Source of the DNA: Candidatus Omnitrophota bacterium
GTDB taxonomy: Bacteria; Omnitrophota; Gorgyraeia; Tantalellales; Tantalellaceae
Length of the DNA stretch: 50,036 nucleotides
Reading direction: 5' to 3'
Assembly: GCA_015231405.1 (NCBI GenBank)
Contig: JADGBR010000022.1
Span: forward strand, 1 to 50,036
Shown: one piece after another, positions 48,801 through 50,036 of the stretch
Layout of the letters: every line of letters starts with the position of its first letter
Numbering within the stretch: position 1 is the first letter of the stretch
Notes under the pieces: generated by a model
What the model saw: only the letters and a program-made list of their open reading frames with translations
Database searches by the model: none
What the model was told of the DNA's origin: nothing
Made by a program: the position numbers and the translations under genes

Positions 48801-50036
48801 TGGGCCCTGTAAGGGTCCTTAAAACAGAACGCGCATTTGCCCCAGCCGCATCCACGGCTCGTCTCCATCCATATGTCCCCGCCGCGCCGCAGTATCTCCT
48901 GAAGCTCATCGCGCGAAGGGAGCCCTAGGTCGGCGACGCTGACCGGGACCCCGTCGTTCTCCACTATCTTGCCGTCGATAACGAAAGATGCGGCCGGTAC
49001 ATCGTAGGGAGATATCTCGCCCCGCTGGAACCTGACAAGCTCACGAAGCGCCATCTCACCTTCACCGCGCACGGTGACCAGATTGGGATACTTTAGAAGT
49101 ATCGACCTGTTCTCATTCGTCGGAAGGTTGCTTCCCATTACCGTCATCATTTTCCTTGTCTTATATTCATCCTGGTCCTTGAGAATATCCAGGAACTCGT
49201 ACAGCAATTTATCTGATTCGAGCTGAGCCGAGAGACCGAGGATATCCGGGGATTGCTTCCTCACCTCGTCCATGAGCTCCACCGCTTTCATCCCGAACTG
49301 GGTATCGACCATGGATATTATGACGTCTTCCCCGTATTTTCTCCGGAGATCACCCATGAGGGCGTTTATTCCGGCCGGCTCGGTGATGACCTGATGCCTG
49401 GGAGAAGTGAAATTGACCATCACTATTTTGACAGGCTCCCGCGTTATTACCTTCACCTCGTCTTTCCTGGGTTTCGCCTTGTACAGGCCGAGCCCCTTTA
49501 TTATCCTGAGCGCCCTCGGCGTTATAAGGGTGTTCTCGGGAGTGTTCTCGCGTATCCTTCTCCTCACTTCCGTCGAAGAGTCGAACCGGTTCTCCCTCGG
49601 AAGGATAAAAGTGTCCACATACCTCGATATATATTCCGGGAGATCGTTCTCTATAAGGACCCTCGTGATATCCTTTTTCGAGGCATATCCCCTCGGGACT
49701 ACCGATATCCTGGAATAAGTGAAAAACTCCTCTATGACGGGCTTCGGATTACCGGTCATCATTTGCTCAAAATTATCGAACCCCATTATGAACCTGTAAT
49801 CCGTCTTCCGGTGATACTTCCGGAGGACTTTCGCCATACCCGCGAATCTCGGGGTTTGAGTTATCACTATGGATACCTTCGGAAGGTCTTTGAGCTCTTC
49901 TTTAAGCATGAACAGCCTCTGGGCGAGAGTAGAGGCGAAATTCTCTTTAGAGACATGCCCGACGCTGACTACCACGACCACCTCGTCCAGGGTATCGTCT
50001 TTCGCGGCGTTCTCTATTATCCACCTGTGCGCCCTG
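42860..50036 (-). CDS. Giant multidomain protein: NadD-like + B12/radical SAM + methyltransferase + kinase-like + PHP (5' end missing)
   Basis: At least 2391 residues are visible; the frame stays open to the right edge, so the true start is outside. Domains (visible numbering): 1-185 NadD-like nucleotidyltransferase (RFIMGFDNFEQMM, SSTEVRRRI, GLGLYK); about 200-360 B12-binding-type domain; about 370-640 radical SAM with Cys396, Cys401, Cys404 (CX4CX2C) and a following helical part; about 930-1130 HemK-like methyltransferase (EVGVGGGHVSAA, NPPY at 1014-1017); about 1330-1450 kinase-like N-lobe (GTGVYKAVFRV, ELFLKRQ) without HRD or DFG; about 1495-1765 PHP phosphoesterase (DLHAHTIYSD at 1497, TDH, LPHPLRH, NESDYHG); then about 600 residues of unknown helical domain. 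It is cytoplasmic, with no signal or membrane segment. Function is unknown; domains point to tRNA, cofactor or nucleotide chemistry. Confidence 0.87.
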   Translation of the reverse strand, partial: RAHRWIIENAAKDDTLDEVVVVVSVGHVSKENFASTLAQRLFMLKEELKDLPKVSIVITQTPRFAGMAKVLRKYHRKTDYRFIMGFDNFEQMMTGNPKPVIEEFFTYSRISVVPRGYASKKDITRVLIENDLPEYISRYVDTFILPRENRFDSSTEVRRRIRENTPENTLITPRALRIIKGLGLYKAKPRKDEVKVITREPVKIVMVNFTSPRHQVITEPAGINALMGDLRRKYGEDVIISMVDTQFGMKAVELMDEVRKQSPDILGLSAQLESDKLLYEFLDILKDQDEYKTRKMMTVMGSNLPTNENRSILLKYPNLVTVRGEGEMALRELVRFQRGEISPYDVPAASFVIDGKIVENDGVPVSVADLGLPSRDELQEILRRGGDIWMETSRGCGWGKCAFCFKDPYRAHKWEPFPDEVIFEGLKYLQENGAKHVSFTDPEFFGGGKETLNGLRRARRIAEGMIERGIKLRIAVSLRADTVFAKNDSEELRQEKRETFELLKRAGFESLFLGIESGSDRQLRHYVKGIKVEENEGAIRVLRGLGFNVCIGFIPLDPLANLEDLRENVRFIRKNDLYLEVSFPLNQLKVQANTDYYNITLSKGLLGRRRNTVHTFECGYEDSAVGRIADIINTYAREIGSVFYVIKYMYRTAMLNDRPDEAGEKDELKRFFIGYNKMEIDFLDALVGSVDDAETLYKTINEFRARRLDLVLEVERSIKQGLIGDENSVLAGEVSKIRDLLDAYTSRKLRDVSEYDIVSLAREESDPMKKIRGILAKGYPGVVDTAKTLAVYGEMIKDRGDLAEIDNLPVQPIERNLELYVHMSDDLETVTLYKVTGDDGVYTPGLAPDYSRLRKELIASFPSFHLMFPDNYVAKHFSGITLSRILTLFARGGKYTEYRGVVTNNDARVDLDTWSTNIDTVFLHKTLEEKGILNRGDIKTVMEVGVGGGHVSAACAAKLPGLKELIMTDVSLYSLMAAKRNTAPLCESLGVKVRTFLGKGVSKIEAKADLIVLNPPYLPTPPWENGPAGALDDPFKGTGLMREMVRDGMSKLNPDNPDAGIIMNYSELAQEDMDNYLRAYGQMVDVEVLSEGFKVPLKIERMDARWMDWLAERGLIVDDKAPKDGFKYWHSLKVVRIRPKKLTVIGKGGDERTVTAGDLAPDMLRGLNDISFSGKIKILALKEIDLSQCEGLDGEWLEARELVSYYKESVPAFRKAVEGHLKTRVDISARELLAELFDMDKGFFSRNVIRSIYFNSNNSSGNNPHVPMEVINKHRDFINEAPERVKKIILKVFEENIGLLGWDNGIELYLAGKGLRLKEDGPRISDITDTSIGTGVYKAVFRVNDNSGNDAGTVELFLKRQHKGHGDLRNDVAFSRFQAAMVPVSMPGSESLYYPNPDDKYPGILITPVIGERSLDLSLKELMAVSGYDAAREKEPSLTEEPELTEAGIRSAHQVYRAFSDIQDARLPGEERLEALRVLKDNERFIIRSERLKGKADLHAHTIYSDGDNTPESLVFKAWLNGMNAIAITDHISLGGIPEAMDAAAILGDIEVIPGIEFYTGDKKENLINLHVIVYFPLVKTADDVKPFMEKIGKNGDYREMLKVAGNREANVRAVVKKFNEIHKEHGFVLTEEDILSVPQKMMTFWTLSGILLKKYGETALGAATQEEIKVQYIDEARDHIVPGGRSSMDIEEILTLSARMGGVTSLPHPLRHAKVVPTRVRKIRSLFERYATVEVDGLRRPGFQAIGMFGSGMSEEDIDELRGMLIQLDRSNPFYGTFPVVRLNESDYHGQSGRDLLFGARDKNGFLSVPPETASRSRADMLRERASTLEKIGDVTGADLIAYGKHILGEERLMRDIIDNLAYVAAFGDLVGRNDRKYSNTRISVRNGLVLKDMTGFDVAEFLDEDNTRPDGWFLNYDWAREDVKQGIGEITLLSLLDDYREGEGPTYKERLRARIELFKDWKEKYLQKWEELTRPGAVRMMKDTLTEVYADTPGLAEEKITVLDKRLKFGALRYLKQIFAAHLRDYETRRLYLGYLDKVREKAGRENLGYLDKFASHGSDRFLSSKIEAMRGVLTRDFIERRGLKDRKPEDVVLGEIEKMVQKYLGKASFGAMKKEAARIRRNAKVVLEECFRNGKGHSGDDRTPVGVSDGASTGASGEYVVKASGRTVGAAMTATKDALRTDFLRDIRKENELMKTMGDLLLSRAVSGRKLVLVFDTEIGSNQEAAPLTIMRRLKSLKKDEVYAKLLDNIEIIEKNAAGIHNRIQGYFSEDNADILIFADLKNKETLRGVEKNGKANMYYLDLSRLESGDYCPLAEVVTLALAEHLFGLDGVYENLRQLGITLNDLMVEEIEKIGTNLVFKLLPGAEKYSKQELIKRYSRLKEYLVAA

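Noticed and set aside
42860-49981. GTG at 49981 as the real start of the giant protein
   Set aside because: The same frame stays open for 18 more codons to the window edge, and these read HRWIIENA-type sequence expected near the start of a NadD-like domain.

Overview
The window reads as about 50 kb of a metagenome-type chromosome from an anaerobic or micro-oxic diderm bacterium of roughly 50% GC. Evidence for a diderm is an outer-membrane-type beta-barrel protein ending in Phe and several signal-peptide proteins. Evidence for anaerobic life is a class I desulfoferrodoxin, a thiol flavoprotein and a membrane complex related to energy-converting hydrogenases. The very large multidomain protein, the LamG-repeat surface protein and the repeat-rich intergenic DNA fit Omnitrophota-like or other poorly cultured lineages; that placement is inference. 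Nearly all genes lie on the minus strand; only two genes (7049-7453 and 12928-14067) are on the plus strand. No tRNA, rRNA, CRISPR array or transposase gene was seen.

Layout. 1-265: 5' end of a CoA-disulfide-reductase-like flavoprotein running off the left edge. 394-3870: DEAD-box helicase, BipA/TypA GTPase and a cold-shock protein, a translation and RNA stress group. 4056-6727: membrane histidine kinase and a MarC-family protein. 7049-11340: small unknown proteins, an iron-sulfur or thiol flavoprotein reductase, desulfoferrodoxin, and an exonuclease fused to a WYL domain. 11493-16128: PrmA-like methyltransferase, DUF486 membrane protein, a thioredoxin-CcdA fusion and RecQ. 16485-27202: a probable single operon that encodes DUF4197, a PTS EIIA, a SulP anion transporter, an HTH-EIIA fusion and six subunits related to hydrogenase 4. 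The large subunit lacks every CxxC Ni-Fe ligand pair, so this is an energy-converting-hydrogenase-related (Ehr-type) ion-translocating complex rather than a hydrogenase. 27886-33450: an 1854-residue secreted protein with three LamG-type modules. 33581-39487: MATE exporter, Smr domain protein, ABC-F ATPase, aminotransferase and Lrp/AsnC regulator. 39559-42775: a secreted NTF2-like protein and an outer-membrane barrel. 42860-50036: a protein of more than 2390 residues joining a NadD-like nucleotidyltransferase, a B12-type radical SAM module, a HemK-like methyltransferase, a kinase-like segment, a PHP phosphoesterase and a long unknown C-terminus; its start lies beyond the right edge.

The intergenic DNA is unusual. 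At least eleven gaps hold elements whose arms are tandem 7-bp words, normally facing each other as inverted arms around a unique loop. The words differ from element to element (GTAGGAC, GTAACAC, GTAACCA, GCATGGC, GTGCAGG, TTGACCC and others) but the period stays at seven. Two of these arrays provide the stop codon of the neighbouring gene. A separate 159-bp structured element occurs twice, each time just 3' of a gene and in the same orientation relative to it. Two near-identical 24-bp-arm palindromes and three GTCATTGCGAGG-type repeats are also present. Several promoters have extended -10 boxes (TGnTATAAT), and two of these sit exactly 6 nt from the start codon, which predicts leaderless mRNAs.

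The best candidates for an undescribed system are the Ehr-SulP-EIIA operon, the giant enzyme at the right edge, and the family of heptamer-armed intergenic elements.
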